Both the position numbers and the translations under genes were made by a program. Below are positions 8,214 through 17,113 of a DNA stretch of 64,000 nucleotides, in pieces. The notes beneath the pieces are model-generated. The model ran no database searches, was not told where the DNA came from, and saw only the letters and a program-made list of their open reading frames with translations. The stretch comes from an uncultured Lachnospiraceae bacterium (GTDB taxonomy: Bacteria; Bacillota; Clostridia; Lachnospirales; Lachnospiraceae), in the NCBI GenBank assembly GCA_910585215.1, contig CAJUDQ010000002.1, positions 1 to 64,000 on the forward strand. Direction: 5' to 3'. Every line of letters starts with the position of its first letter. Within the stretch, counting starts at the first letter, position 1.

Positions 8214-9890
8214 GTGAAAACGGCGATTGAAAATGAAAATACAAAGATAAAGATTATTCCTTTGGGCGGTTTGGAGCAAATCGGAATGAATATGACTGTT
8301 TTTGAGTATGAGGATACGATTATTGTAGTAGACTGCGGACTTTCTTTTCCAGATGATGAAATGCTTGGAATAGACCTTGTGATTCCGGATATCACATATC
8401 TGAAGGAAAATGCAGATAAAGTAAAGGGGTATGTGATTACCCACGGACATGAAGACCATATTGGAGCGATTCCATATGTATTAAAGGAAGTGAGTGCACC
8501 GATTTATGCGACCAAGCTTACCATGGGCATTATTGACAACAAGCTCAAAGAGCATGGAATGGAAAAGGCGATAAAGAAAAAAATTGTAAAGCATGGACAG
8601 TCAATTAATCTCGGTTGCTTTCGGGTAGAATTTTTAAAGGTAAACCACAGTATTGCAGATGCAGCAGGACTTGCCATTTTTACGCCTGCAGGAGTGATTG
8701 TGCACACTGGAGATTTTAAGATTGATTATACACCGGTTTTTGGCGACGCTATGGATTTGACCAGATTTGGAGAGCTTGGGAAAAAGGGAGTTCTTGCTCT
8801 GATGTGCGACAGTACAAATGTAATGCGTCCGGGATTTACAAGTTCGGAGAGAACGGTAGGGAAAACAATTGACCATTTGTTTGCAGAAAATTCCACACAT
8901 AGAATTATTGTGGCAACCTTTGCATCAAATGTAGACAGAGTGCAGCAGATTATCAATTCCGCATGCAAGTATGGCAGAAAAGTGGTGATTGAAGGCCGCA
9001 GTATGGTAAATATTATTAATACAGCCATGGAGCTTGACTATCTCAAGGTGCCGGAGAACACAATTATTGATGTGGAAGATATGAAGAATTATACTGACGG
9101 ACAGCTTGTGCTGATTACAACAGGCAGTCAGGGTGAATCTATGGCGGCATTGTCCCGTATGGCGGCATCGATTCATAAAAAGGTCACAATCAAGCCAAAT
9201 GATACGGTTATTTTCAGTTCCTCGCCGATACCAGGCAATGAAAAGGCGGTATCAAAGGTGATTAATGAGCTTTCCATGAAAGGTGCAAATGTAATTTTTC
9301 AGGATACTCATGTATCAGGACATGCATGTCAGGAGGAAATCAAACTGATTTATTCTCTGGTAAAACCAAGATATGCCATTCCATTGCATGGAGAGTACAG
9401 ACATTTAAAAACGCATGCGGAGCTTGCAGAGCTTATGGGAATCGACAAGGAGAGAATTTTTATTCTTTCTTCGGGCAATGTGCTGACATTGTCAGAAAAG
9501 GAAGGGTATGTTTCCGGTCAGGTTCAGGCGGGTGATGTGCTGGTAGACGGTCTTGGTGTAGGTGATGTGGGAAATATCGTACTGCGTGACAGACAGAATC
9601 TTGCAGAAAACGGTATTATTATTGTAGTGATGACTTTTGAGAAATACAGCAATCAGCTTCTTGCAGGACCTGATATTGTATCACGGGGATTTGTCTATGT
9701 AAGAGAGGCCGAGAATCTTTTAGAGGATGCAAGAAAAGTGGTAAACGATGCAGTGGTAGAATGTGTGGAAAAGAACATTTCCGACTGGGGCAGGATAAAA
9801 ATGATTGTAAAGGAAACTTTAAGTGATTATTTATGGAAGAAAATCAAGAGAAATCCAATGATACTGCCGATTATTATGGAAGTAGAATGA
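8214..9890 (+). CDS. rnj: Ribonuclease J
   Basis: RNase J is a zinc-dependent metallo-beta-lactamase/beta-CASP ribonuclease with 5'-to-3' exonuclease and endonuclease activity, central to mRNA decay and rRNA maturation in Firmicutes. The 558-residue product has HGHEDH at residues 77-82, the further metal ligands NHS and HTGDFK, the beta-CASP domain in the middle, HVSGHA and the PLHGEYRHL block, and a C-terminal domain. It starts with GTG at 8214, supported by AGGAGG at 8201-8206. Length and motifs are typical. J1 versus J2 cannot be decided without a genome-wide view. Confidence 0.95.
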   Translation: MKTAIENENTKIKIIPLGGLEQIGMNMTVFEYEDTIIVVDCGLSFPDDEMLGIDLVIPDITYLKENADKVKGYVITHGHEDHIGAIPYVLKEVSAPIYATKLTMGIIDNKLKEHGMEKAIKKKIVKHGQSINLGCFRVEFLKVNHSIADAAGLAIFTPAGVIVHTGDFKIDYTPVFGDAMDLTRFGELGKKGVLALMCDSTNVMRPGFTSSERTVGKTIDHLFAENSTHRIIVATFASNVDRVQQIINSACKYGRKVVIEGRSMVNIINTAMELDYLKVPENTIIDVEDMKNYTDGQLVLITTGSQGESMAALSRMAASIHKKVTIKPNDTVIFSSSPIPGNEKAVSKVINELSMKGANVIFQDTHVSGHACQEEIKLIYSLVKPRYAIPLHGEYRHLKTHAELAELMGIDKERIFILSSGNVLTLSEKEGYVSGQVQAGDVLVDGLGVGDVGNIVLRDRQNLAENGIIIVVMTFEKYSNQLLAGPDIVSRGFVYVREAENLLEDARKVVNDAVVECVEKNISDWGRIKMIVKETLSDYLWKKIKRNPMILPIIMEVE

Positions 9891-9973
9891 TAAGAAAAAT
9901 TATAAAAGAGAGGATTGCGAAAGGATAAATATAAAATTGCACAAAAAGGAAAGGATGGAGGATTTACAGAATT

Positions 9974-10312
9974 ATGGAGGACGAGATTTTAGAAAAAGCT
10001 GAGGAATTGCGCGATTTGATACTGAACAGCGAGGAATATACAAAGTTTCAGCAATACAGAGAGCGTCTGATAAAAGAAGAAGAGCTGTACCGAAAAGTAA
10101 ACGAATTTCGGGAAAAGAATTTCGAGCTCCAGATAACGGGAGATTCGGCAAATGCAAGCCTTGTAGACCATTTGTCTCAACAGTATTCAAGTGTGCTGGA
10201 AAAACCTGTTGTAAACGAGTATATGCAGGCAGAACTGATATTGTGTCGCAAACTGCAGCTAATGTACCGAATAATAACAGAGAAAATAGACTTGGATTTG
10301 AGTTTTCTGTAA
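9974..10312 (+). CDS. YlbF/YmcA-family regulator
   Basis: This 112-residue, mostly helical, highly charged protein fits the YlbF/YmcA family (start region ILEKAEELRDLILNSEEY, then YRKVNEFREKNFELQ). In Bacillus subtilis, family members form the Y-complex that assists RNase Y and influences competence and sporulation. Lying just after rnj supports a role in RNA turnover, but the sequence gives no catalytic motif. It is about 80 bp after rnj and 12 bp before the MltG-like gene. Confidence 0.82.
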   Translation: MEDEILEKAEELRDLILNSEEYTKFQQYRERLIKEEELYRKVNEFREKNFELQITGDSANASLVDHLSQQYSSVLEKPVVNEYMQAELILCRKLQLMYRIITEKIDLDLSFL

Positions 10313-10324
10313 CAGGAGAGAATC

Positions 10325-10693
10325 ATGAATTTAAAAAAGACATCTAAGCTGATACTTGGTTTATCAGTGAAAATAGTATTTTGGATTCTGTGTCTGACTG
10401 TATTTATTGTGATTTGTTCAAGAGCATTTTCTTTTGGAAGCAACGTATTCAGCGAGAAAGGAATGGCTGAGAAGGGACAGGGAGTAGAGATTACGGTTAC
10501 AATTCCGGCAGGAGCTACCGCTTCACAGGTGGCAGACATTCTTTTTGATGTTGAACTGATAAAAAGTAAAATTATCTTTCAGATTCAGAGTCTGTTGTAT
10601 GAGGCGGAGTTTGCTGCCGGAGATTATGTTTTAAATACAGAAAATAATGCAGTGCAGATTATTGAAACACTGAGACCGCCAGAAGAGGAATAG
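10325..10693 (+). CDS. Small membrane protein resembling the MltG N-terminal region
   Basis: The 122 residues comprise one transmembrane helix (about 9-30) followed by an extracytoplasmic segment. VTIPAGATASQVADIL and the AGDYVL region resemble the LysM-like part of the lytic transglycosylase MltG, but the catalytic YceG domain is absent and the protein ends at a PPEEE tail. In B. subtilis the mltG homologue yrrL stands directly before yrrM, the position occupied here. This could be a reduced, non-catalytic MltG relative. An AGGAGA ribosome site is present. Confidence 0.7.
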   Translation: MNLKKTSKLILGLSVKIVFWILCLTVFIVICSRAFSFGSNVFSEKGMAEKGQGVEITVTIPAGATASQVADILFDVELIKSKIIFQIQSLLYEAEFAAGDYVLNTENNAVQIIETLRPPEEE

Positions 10694-10701
10694 GTGGCAG
10701 A

Positions 10702-11346
10702 ATGATAGTAAATGAAAGAATTGTATCTTATATACATTCTCTGGAGCAAAGCAGAGGACCATTTTTGGATGAGCTGAGAGCTTATGCAGAGGCAAATCGG
10801 GTTCCCATTATCCGCAGAGAGGTGGAGAGCTTTCTCGAGGTACTGCTTTCCATTCAAAGACCAAAGGCAATATTGGAGCTTGGAACAGCAATTGGATATT
10901 CGGCTATTTTCATGGGCAGATGTGTCTGTGAAAATAGCCGCATTGTCACAATAGAAAATTATGAAAAAAGAATTTTGTCTGCAAAAGAAAACATAAAAAA
11001 AGCAGGTATGGAGCAGAAAATTTGTCTTGTAGAAGGAGATGCACTGGAGGAAATGAAAAAGATGCAGTCGGAAAGTTTTGACTTTATTTTTATGGATGCA
11101 GCAAAGGCGCAGTATATTTATTTTTTGCAGGAAGCAGTGCGGTTATTAAAGACAGGCTCAGTGCTAGTGGCCGACAATGTATTGCAGGAGGGAGATTTGA
11201 TTGAATCAAGATATGCTGTCACAAGACGGGACAGAACCATACATGCGAGAATGAGAGACTATATGTATGAAGTAAAAAACAGACAGGACCTTGTAACGAC
11301 AGTTGTCCCAATTGGAGACGGCATGACCGTCAGTGTAAAGAGGTGA
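10702..11346 (+). CDS. trmR: O-methyltransferase (TrmR/YrrM-like)
   Basis: This 214-residue class I SAM O-methyltransferase has motif I LELGTAIGYSAIFM, an acidic post-motif (FIFMDAAKAQY) and the terminal VVPIGDGMTVSVKR typical of the family. In B. subtilis the counterpart YrrM (TrmR) methylates 5-hydroxyuridine 34 in tRNA to mo5U. The U32 peptidase gene 4 bp downstream, of the family that makes the ho5U precursor, makes that assignment likely by context. It starts 8 bp after the MltG-like gene with AGGTGG upstream. Confidence 0.85.
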   Translation: MIVNERIVSYIHSLEQSRGPFLDELRAYAEANRVPIIRREVESFLEVLLSIQRPKAILELGTAIGYSAIFMGRCVCENSRIVTIENYEKRILSAKENIKKAGMEQKICLVEGDALEEMKKMQSESFDFIFMDAAKAQYIYFLQEAVRLLKTGSVLVADNVLQEGDLIESRYAVTRRDRTIHARMRDYMYEVKNRQDLVTTVVPIGDGMTVSVKR

Positions 11347-11350
11347 GGGA

Positions 11351-12592
11351 ATGAAGGAAAAAAGGTTAAAACCGGAGCTGTTAATTCCGGCAGGGAGTTT
11401 GGAAGTATTAAAGACTGCTGTGATTTTCGGAGCAAATGCTGTTTATATTGGTGGCGAAGCATTTGGTTTGAGAGCAAAGGCAAAGAATTTTTCCATGAAA
11501 GATATAAGGGAAGGAATTTCTTTTGCGCATAAGCGAAATGTAAAGGTATATGTGACAGCAAATATTCTGGCTCATAACAGGGATTTAGATGAAGTCAGAG
11601 ATTATTTTAAGGAGCTTGAGGATACAAGGCTGGATGCTCTGATTATTTCTGACCCTGCTGTATTTTTAATTGCAAAGCAGGTACTTCCTGATGTGGATAT
11701 ACATATCAGTACACAGGCAAATAACACAAATTATGGAACCTTTCAGTTCTGGCATAAACTGGGTGCAAAAAGAGTAGTCACTGCAAGAGAGCTGTCACTG
11801 GAGGAAATCAGAGAGATTCGCGCAAACATACCAACAGAAATGGAGATAGAAACCTTTATCCACGGTGCTATGTGTATCTCCTATTCCGGCAGATGTCTTT
11901 TAAGCAGTTTTCTGGCCGGAAGAGATGCAAACAGAGGAGCCTGTACACATCCATGCAGATGGAAATATGCAGTGGTGGAGGAGACCAGACCAGGAGAATA
12001 TATGCCGGTATATGAAAATGAAAGAGGTACTTATATTTTCAATTCCAAAGATTTGTGTATGGTTGAGCATATACCGGAGCTTATTGAATCAGGTATTGAC
12101 AGCTTCAAAATTGAAGGAAGAATGAAAACGGCATTGTATGTCGCTACTGTGGCAAGGACATACCGTATGGCAATTGATGATTACTTAAGGGATGCACAGT
12201 ACTATCAGTCAAGAATCCCATATTATCAAGCAGAAATTGCAAAGTGTACCTACAGACAATATACCACAGGCTTTTTCTTTGGAAAACCGGATGAAAACAC
12301 CCAGATTTATGACAGCAATACCTATATCAAGGGATATACTTACCTTGGAATGATAGAGGAAGAAAAAGGCGGGAAATACAGGATAGAACAGAAAAATAAG
12401 TTTTGTGTAGGTGAAACAATCGAGGTTATGAAGCCGGATGGAAGAAATATAGAAACTGTGGTTCTTTCTATAGAAAATGAAGATGGAGCAGCGATGGAAA
12501 GCGCGCCTCATCCAAAACAGATTTTATATATTGATTTGGGAATAGAGCTGGAAATCTATGATATTTTGAGAAGAAAAGAACTGGATATATAG
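11351..12592 (+). CDS. trhP: Peptidase U32 family tRNA hydroxylation protein (TrhP-like)
   Basis: This 413-residue protein belongs to the U32 family. It begins LKPELLIPAGSLEVLKTA and carries the signature ETFIHGAMCISYSGRC with further cysteines (GACTHPCRW) that fit an iron-sulfur cluster. In bacteria, members are needed for prephenate-dependent 5-hydroxylation of U34 in tRNA, the step before TrmR methylation. B. subtilis has two adjacent copies (yrrN-yrrO); here there is one full-length gene. It closes the operon, and a hairpin follows at 12606. Confidence 0.85.
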   Translation: MKEKRLKPELLIPAGSLEVLKTAVIFGANAVYIGGEAFGLRAKAKNFSMKDIREGISFAHKRNVKVYVTANILAHNRDLDEVRDYFKELEDTRLDALIISDPAVFLIAKQVLPDVDIHISTQANNTNYGTFQFWHKLGAKRVVTARELSLEEIREIRANIPTEMEIETFIHGAMCISYSGRCLLSSFLAGRDANRGACTHPCRWKYAVVEETRPGEYMPVYENERGTYIFNSKDLCMVEHIPELIESGIDSFKIEGRMKTALYVATVARTYRMAIDDYLRDAQYYQSRIPYYQAEIAKCTYRQYTTGFFFGKPDENTQIYDSNTYIKGYTYLGMIEEEKGGKYRIEQKNKFCVGETIEVMKPDGRNIETVVLSIENEDGAAMESAPHPKQILYIDLGIELEIYDILRRKELDI

Positions 12593-12605
12593 AATTGTAT
12601 ATGTA

Positions 12606-12666
12606 GAAATATATGTATACAATTTTTGCATAACAGGTTCTGAAGCAAAAATTGTACATATATTTC
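12606..12666. terminator. Probable bidirectional terminator
   Basis: A long inverted repeat (12606-12629 against 12645-12666, two-base indel in one arm) lies between the convergent trhP and sigK genes. The arms contain GCAAAAATTG, giving U-rich and A-rich sides. Termination in both directions is inferred from position and shape. Confidence 0.55.
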
Positions 12667-12680
12667 ATATGACAGAACAT

Positions 12681-13307
12681 TTAATGCTGATAAAGAGCAT
12701 TTTTTAATTTTTGCAGACATTTTTTTTCAATTCTGCTGACATAGCTCCTTGATATTCCAAGGATTTTGGCAAGCTCGCGCTGAGTGAGTTCCTTTTCACC
12801 AAGGATGCCATATCTTTTTTTGATTAAATCAAATTCCTCTGGTGTAAGGACTTTATTCATATTATGGTAGAGCCATTTCAGTTCATTGTTCAAATCAAAT
12901 TCACTGGCAAAATCATAGGAATCTGCTTCAATCACATCGAGCAGATGAATGGAGTTTCCTTCCTTGTCTGTGCCAATAGGCTCATAGATACTGACCTCAC
13001 GGGATTTTTTTTTCTCGCTGCGCAGATGCATAAGGATTTCGTTGTCAATACATTTGCTGGCATAAGTAACAAGACGGTTGCCTGTCTTGGGGTTAAAGGT
13101 ATTCACAGCTTTTATTAATCCAATAGTGCCAATCGAAATGAGGTCATCATTTTCCCATTCACCCTGATTGTATTTTTTTGCAATGTGGGCTACAAGTCTG
13201 AGATTGTGCTCAACCAGCTTGTTTCGGGCTTCCATATCGCCACTTGCTAAACATTCCAGCAGAAGAGCTTCTTCCTCCTTGGTAAGTGGTTCTCTGAAAG
13301 TTTCCAA
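12681..13307 (-). CDS. sigK: RNA polymerase sporulation sigma factor SigK
   Basis: SigK directs late mother-cell transcription during sporulation (spore coat and release). The 208-residue protein has region 2 (NLRLVAHIAKKY, then DDLISIGTIGLIKAVNTF) and region 4 with a clear helix-turn-helix (LAKILGISRSYVSRIEKK). The block IYEPIGTDKEGNSIHLLDV is typical of SigK and close relatives. There is no long pro-sequence and no skin-type interruption. It stands alone on the minus strand. SigE or SigG is less likely given the regions 2 to 4 linker. Confidence 0.88.
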   Translation of the reverse strand: METFREPLTKEEEALLLECLASGDMEARNKLVEHNLRLVAHIAKKYNQGEWENDDLISIGTIGLIKAVNTFNPKTGNRLVTYASKCIDNEILMHLRSEKKKSREVSIYEPIGTDKEGNSIHLLDVIEADSYDFASEFDLNNELKWLYHNMNKVLTPEEFDLIKKRYGILGEKELTQRELAKILGISRSYVSRIEKKCLQKLKNALYQH

Positions 13308-13434
13308 TTGATGCCCCTAAACAAAAGTTTATTATATTCTATGATGAAAGCAGGAAGAAAGTGCCTTTCCTAAAAAAATAAAGAAGCGGGAAAGAGTGAA
13401 AAAATAAAAAAAGCAGAAAGGATATTGCTGAGGC

Positions 13435-14052
13435 ATGGTACAAAAAATGATAAAAAATATTGTATTTGATTTGGGTATGGTATTAGTCAGTTTTAACTGG
13501 AAAGAATATTTGGACAGTTTCAATTTTCACAGTGATATAAAAGAAAAAATGATAGAAAAGGCGCTGGGCAATGTGACAGTGTGGAATGAGCATGACAGAG
13601 GAACCCTGAGCGATGAGGCATTTATAGAATTTGCTTCAAAAGAGGCGCCTGAGATAAAATATCCTCTAAGACAGTATATGAGTGGAGTCGGACATATCTG
13701 TAAAGAATATCCATATGCCACAGAATGGATTTCCTCTTTAAAGCAGAGGGGATATCAGGTGTATATTCTGTCCAATTATGGAAACACTCCTTATAAATAT
13801 GCACAGCAGCATTTTCGTTTTCTGGATAAGGTCGACGGCGCGGTGATTTCATCTGAGGTAAAGTTTGTAAAGCCTGAGATAGAGATTTATCAATGTCTTT
13901 TGGAAAAATATCATTTAAAAGCCGAAGAGACAGTCTTTTTGGACGACAGAAAGGATAATATAGAGGCGGCAGAAAAATGTGGAATATATGGAATTGTTTT
14001 TCAGGGGTATGAGGAAGGAAAAGAAGAATTGGAGAAATTATTAAATTTATAA
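13435..14052 (+). CDS. HAD-superfamily (subfamily IA) hydrolase
   Basis: This 205-residue phosphatase-like protein has HAD motif I as FDLGMVLVSF, motif II as YILSNYG, motif III lysine in KFVKPE, and motif IV FLDDRKDNIEAA. The DLG form, lacking the usual second aspartate, is shared with YihX-type sugar phosphatases. The substrate is not evident. The start is uncertain: 13435 has a poorly placed ribosome site, and an ATG at 13447 begins nearer the conserved core. Confidence 0.85.
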   Translation: MVQKMIKNIVFDLGMVLVSFNWKEYLDSFNFHSDIKEKMIEKALGNVTVWNEHDRGTLSDEAFIEFASKEAPEIKYPLRQYMSGVGHICKEYPYATEWISSLKQRGYQVYILSNYGNTPYKYAQQHFRFLDKVDGAVISSEVKFVKPEIEIYQCLLEKYHLKAEETVFLDDRKDNIEAAEKCGIYGIVFQGYEEGKEELEKLLNL

Positions 14053-14115
14053 AAATCTTGTATTTTTTCTATTATTCTGATATACTCAAACACGACAGAT
14101 ATTGGAGGTGAAAGG

Positions 14116-14796
14116 ATGAGATTTAGAAAATTAGATGAAAAAACAATCTGCTGCATGTTATCGGAAGAGGATTTGACAGATAATGACATTACGATTGAGG
14201 ATTTTATACATAACAGGGATAATGTACAGTATTTTTTGGAAGAAATTATAGAAACTGCAAGAGAAGAGGTAGGCTTTGAGGCATCGGGACCAATGCTGTC
14301 GATTCAAATTATGGCAATGTATCCGGAGGGTGTTATGATTACATTTTCTGATAACCCAAAAGGTATGACAAATGCAATTAAGGCTGGTCTTGCTCAGGTA
14401 AAAGGCGAAGTTGACGATGCGGAATGGATTGAGGCCGGAAGTTTTTCTGTACCTAAGAAGCCACATGCACAGAAAAAAGTGGAAAATGCGGAAAAACTGA
14501 TAGCTGTATTTGAATTTTCCAGTATGGATACCATCTTTTCTTTTGTAAAAAATACATCTGTCAGAAGCGGACTGGACAGCAGTCTGTATAAAGAAGAAAA
14601 GACAGGAAAATATTATATGACATTGATTAAGACAAGAATGTCAGAAGAACGCTATCGCGTCTTAATTGCAACCGCAATGGAATTTGGCAATTTTATCGCT
14701 GACACAAGACTTCAGTACGCACAGCTTGAGGAGCATTGTTGTTGTATGATAAAGGAAAAAGCGGTGAATACTTTGAAAAAAATAAGTGCGATATAA
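14116..14796 (+). CDS. mecA: ClpC adaptor protein MecA
   Basis: MecA delivers substrate proteins to the ClpCP protease. The 226-residue protein has the family N-terminal substrate-binding domain (RKLDEKTICCMLSEEDL, then ITIEDFI and the glutamate-rich EEIIETAREEVGF). An acidic linker follows, and then the C-terminal ClpC-binding domain, in which aromatic residues and DTRLQYAQLEEH are conserved. GGAGGTG lies just upstream, and a TATACT -10 box sits near 14080. It is a single gene with its own promoter. Confidence 0.9.
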   Translation: MRFRKLDEKTICCMLSEEDLTDNDITIEDFIHNRDNVQYFLEEIIETAREEVGFEASGPMLSIQIMAMYPEGVMITFSDNPKGMTNAIKAGLAQVKGEVDDAEWIEAGSFSVPKKPHAQKKVENAEKLIAVFEFSSMDTIFSFVKNTSVRSGLDSSLYKEEKTGKYYMTLIKTRMSEERYRVLIATAMEFGNFIADTRLQYAQLEEHCCCMIKEKAVNTLKKISAI

Positions 14797-14881
14797 TTTA
14801 TATATTATAATCTCTATATCGCAATTATATATTTAATATAATCTGAACATAACAAAAAGGTGAAAAAGAAAGAGTAACGAT

Positions 14882-16342
14882 ATGAATACAAAAATCAGAA
14901 CAAGATACGCGCCCAGTCCTACAGGAAAAATGCATGTGGGAAATTTAAGAACGGCATTGTATGAGTTTCTTATTGCAAAGCATGAGGGCGGAGATTTTAT
15001 TTTAAGAATTGAGGATACTGACCAGGAGCGATTTGTGGAGGGGGCTGTTGATATTATCAACAATACGCTTTCAAAAACAGGGCTGATTCATGACGAGGGA
15101 CCGGATAAGGATAAAGGTTTTGGACCTTATGTGCAAAGTGAGCGCATGGCCTCCGGAATTTATCTGGAATATGCAAAGCAGTTAATAGAAAAAGGAGAGG
15201 CTTATTATTGCTTTTGTGATAAGGAAAGACTCAATTCTTTAAAACAGGAAATAGCAGGTAAGGAAATTTCTGTTTATGACAAGCATTGTCTTGGATTAAG
15301 CAAAGAAGAAATACAGGCAAATTTGGATTTTGGCAGACCGTATGTTATCCGGCAGAATGTTCCAAGAGAGGGAGTTACTGCATTTACAGATGAGATTTAT
15401 GGAAAAATCACAGTAGAAAATGCAGAACTTGATGATATGATTTTAATCAAATCAGACGGATATCCGACCTACAATTTTGCCAACGTGATTGACGACCATT
15501 TAATGCAAATTACACATGTGGTAAGAGGAAACGAGTATATCTCTTCTACTCCAAAGTATCAGAGATTGTATGATGCGTTTGGATGGGAGCCTCCAAAGTA
15601 TATTCATCTTCCGTTGATTACAGATGAAAATCATAAAAAACTTTCCAAAAGAAGCGGAGATTCTTCTTTTGAGGATTTAATGGAACATGGATTTATCGCT
15701 GAGGCAGTGGTGAATTATATTGCACTTCTGGGATGGAGTCCTGAGGATAACAGGGAAATTTTCACTCTGGATGAACTGATTCAAGTATTTGACTATCACC
15801 ACATCAGCAAATCACCGGCAGTTTTTGATCTTGTAAAACTGAAGTGGATGAACGGCGAATATATGAAAGCGATGGAAAATGAAAAATTCTATGAAATGGC
15901 AATGCCATATATCAAAGAGGTAATTACAAAGGATTTAGATTTGCGTAAAATTCTCGATATGGTAAAAACAAGGATTGAGATATTTCCAGATATTAAGGAA
16001 ATGGTGGATTTTTTTGAAAGTCTTCCGGAATATGATATCTCCATGTATACACATAAAAAAATGAAAACCAATACAGAAAATTCTCTGGAAGTATTAAAAG
16101 AGGTACTTCCTATTCTGGAGGAAGTAAATGATTATTCGGTAGACACGCTTCATAACAGAATTATGCAGTATATTTCAGAAAAAGGGATTAAGAATGGACA
16201 GGGGCTGTGGCCAATCAGAACGGCAGTGTCCGGCAAACAGATGACTCCGGCAGGAGCGTTTGAGATTATGGAGGTCATAGGAAAAGAGGAAACGCTTGAA
16301 AGAATCCGCAAAGGAATAGAACTGCTGGAAAATGCAGGTTAG
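14882..16342 (+). CDS. gltX: Glutamyl-tRNA synthetase
   Basis: GltX attaches glutamate to tRNA-Glu in the cytosol and, in bacteria with GatCAB, often to tRNA-Gln too. The 486-residue class I synthetase has the HIGH-like signature in RYAPSPTGKMHVGNLRTAL near residue 6-24, the IEDTDQER active-site block and the KLSKR loop. A C-terminal helical anticodon-binding domain follows. Length is normal for Firmicutes. A rho-independent terminator follows 15 bp after the stop. Confidence 0.96.
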   Translation: MNTKIRTRYAPSPTGKMHVGNLRTALYEFLIAKHEGGDFILRIEDTDQERFVEGAVDIINNTLSKTGLIHDEGPDKDKGFGPYVQSERMASGIYLEYAKQLIEKGEAYYCFCDKERLNSLKQEIAGKEISVYDKHCLGLSKEEIQANLDFGRPYVIRQNVPREGVTAFTDEIYGKITVENAELDDMILIKSDGYPTYNFANVIDDHLMQITHVVRGNEYISSTPKYQRLYDAFGWEPPKYIHLPLITDENHKKLSKRSGDSSFEDLMEHGFIAEAVVNYIALLGWSPEDNREIFTLDELIQVFDYHHISKSPAVFDLVKLKWMNGEYMKAMENEKFYEMAMPYIKEVITKDLDLRKILDMVKTRIEIFPDIKEMVDFFESLPEYDISMYTHKKMKTNTENSLEVLKEVLPILEEVNDYSVDTLHNRIMQYISEKGIKNGQGLWPIRTAVSGKQMTPAGAFEIMEVIGKEETLERIRKGIELLENAG

Positions 16343-16356
16343 ATTATAGTGTTTGC

Positions 16357-16388
16357 AAGGTCAGATTTTTCAGGTCTGGCCTTTTTTA
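16357..16388 (+). terminator. Rho-independent terminator after gltX
   Basis: AAGGTCAGA at 16357-16365 pairs with TCTGGCCTT at 16375-16383 (one G-U pair), followed by a T tract to 16387. Confidence 0.88.
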
Positions 16389-16553
16389 TTGCAAAATGAA
16401 AAAAGCCGGTTTACAGAGTCTTTTCTGTATTCTGTGTAATGAATACGGGTTCTGACTGCATAAATTTAGATAAATTGCATATTTACATATTTTCAAATTG
16501 TGCTACTATAGGGATAGTTTACAGAAATATTTATAAAAGGAGGATCTTATATT

Positions 16554-17102
16554 ATGAGGGAAGCTGATAAAAAAGACAAAATAAAAATAAACAGAGAAGG
16601 GGCAAGAATCATAACTCTGACAGGTTTATTTATGGCATTAATTTGTGTGGCAACTTTATTTTTTAAAGTGCCTATTCCCCTTGGATATGCGCATCTTGGA
16701 AACGGATTTATTTTTCTTGCCGCCGTTTTTTTGAAAAATCCCTATGCAATGACAGCGACAGGAGTCGGTTCTGCACTTGCAGATTTGCTTGGCGGGTATG
16801 CGGAATGGATAGTACCTACACTTTTGATTAAATGTCTGATGGGAGCGTTGATTTCGATGATTTCAGCAAATGGAAAGGTGAAATCGGTCCGTACGTTTCT
16901 GGCTGTTTTTGCCGGCGCAGTGGAAATGGTTGCAGGATATACAATTGCAGGAGCATTGCTCTATGGAAGTATTCCGGCGGGTCTGGCTCAGATACCAGGG
17001 CTTACGGCAGAAGGAATTGTCGGAATGGTATTGTTTTATGTAGTTGGAATTGTTTGTGAAAAAGCTGGAGTAAAAAAGTATTTTGTACAGCATAACATGT
17101 AA
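16554..17102 (+). CDS. ECF transporter S component
   Basis: This 182-residue integral membrane protein has about five or six hydrophobic helices and fits the substrate-binding S component of energy-coupling-factor vitamin transporters (TGLFMALICVATL start, glycine-rich LGNGFIFLAAVFLKNP, and TATGVGSALADLLGGY). It would need a shared EcfAAT module encoded elsewhere. Its stop overlaps the region before a pyridoxamine kinase gene, so a B6 vitamer is the likely cargo, but that is contextual. A promoter and AGGAGG lie upstream; no riboswitch fold was recognised in the 210 bp leader. Confidence 0.83.
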   Translation: MREADKKDKIKINREGARIITLTGLFMALICVATLFFKVPIPLGYAHLGNGFIFLAAVFLKNPYAMTATGVGSALADLLGGYAEWIVPTLLIKCLMGALISMISANGKVKSVRTFLAVFAGAVEMVAGYTIAGALLYGSIPAGLAQIPGLTAEGIVGMVLFYVVGIVCEKAGVKKYFVQHNM

Positions 17103-17113
17103 TGGAGTTGAAA

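Noticed and set aside
12681..13307. skin-type excisable element in sigK
   Set aside because: The gene is continuous over 208 codons with both region 2 and region 4 present; no recombinase is near.
16389..16553. Riboswitch (thiamine or other vitamin) in front of the ECF S component
   Set aside because: No conserved riboswitch core could be recognised; only a promoter-like AT-rich leader is seen.
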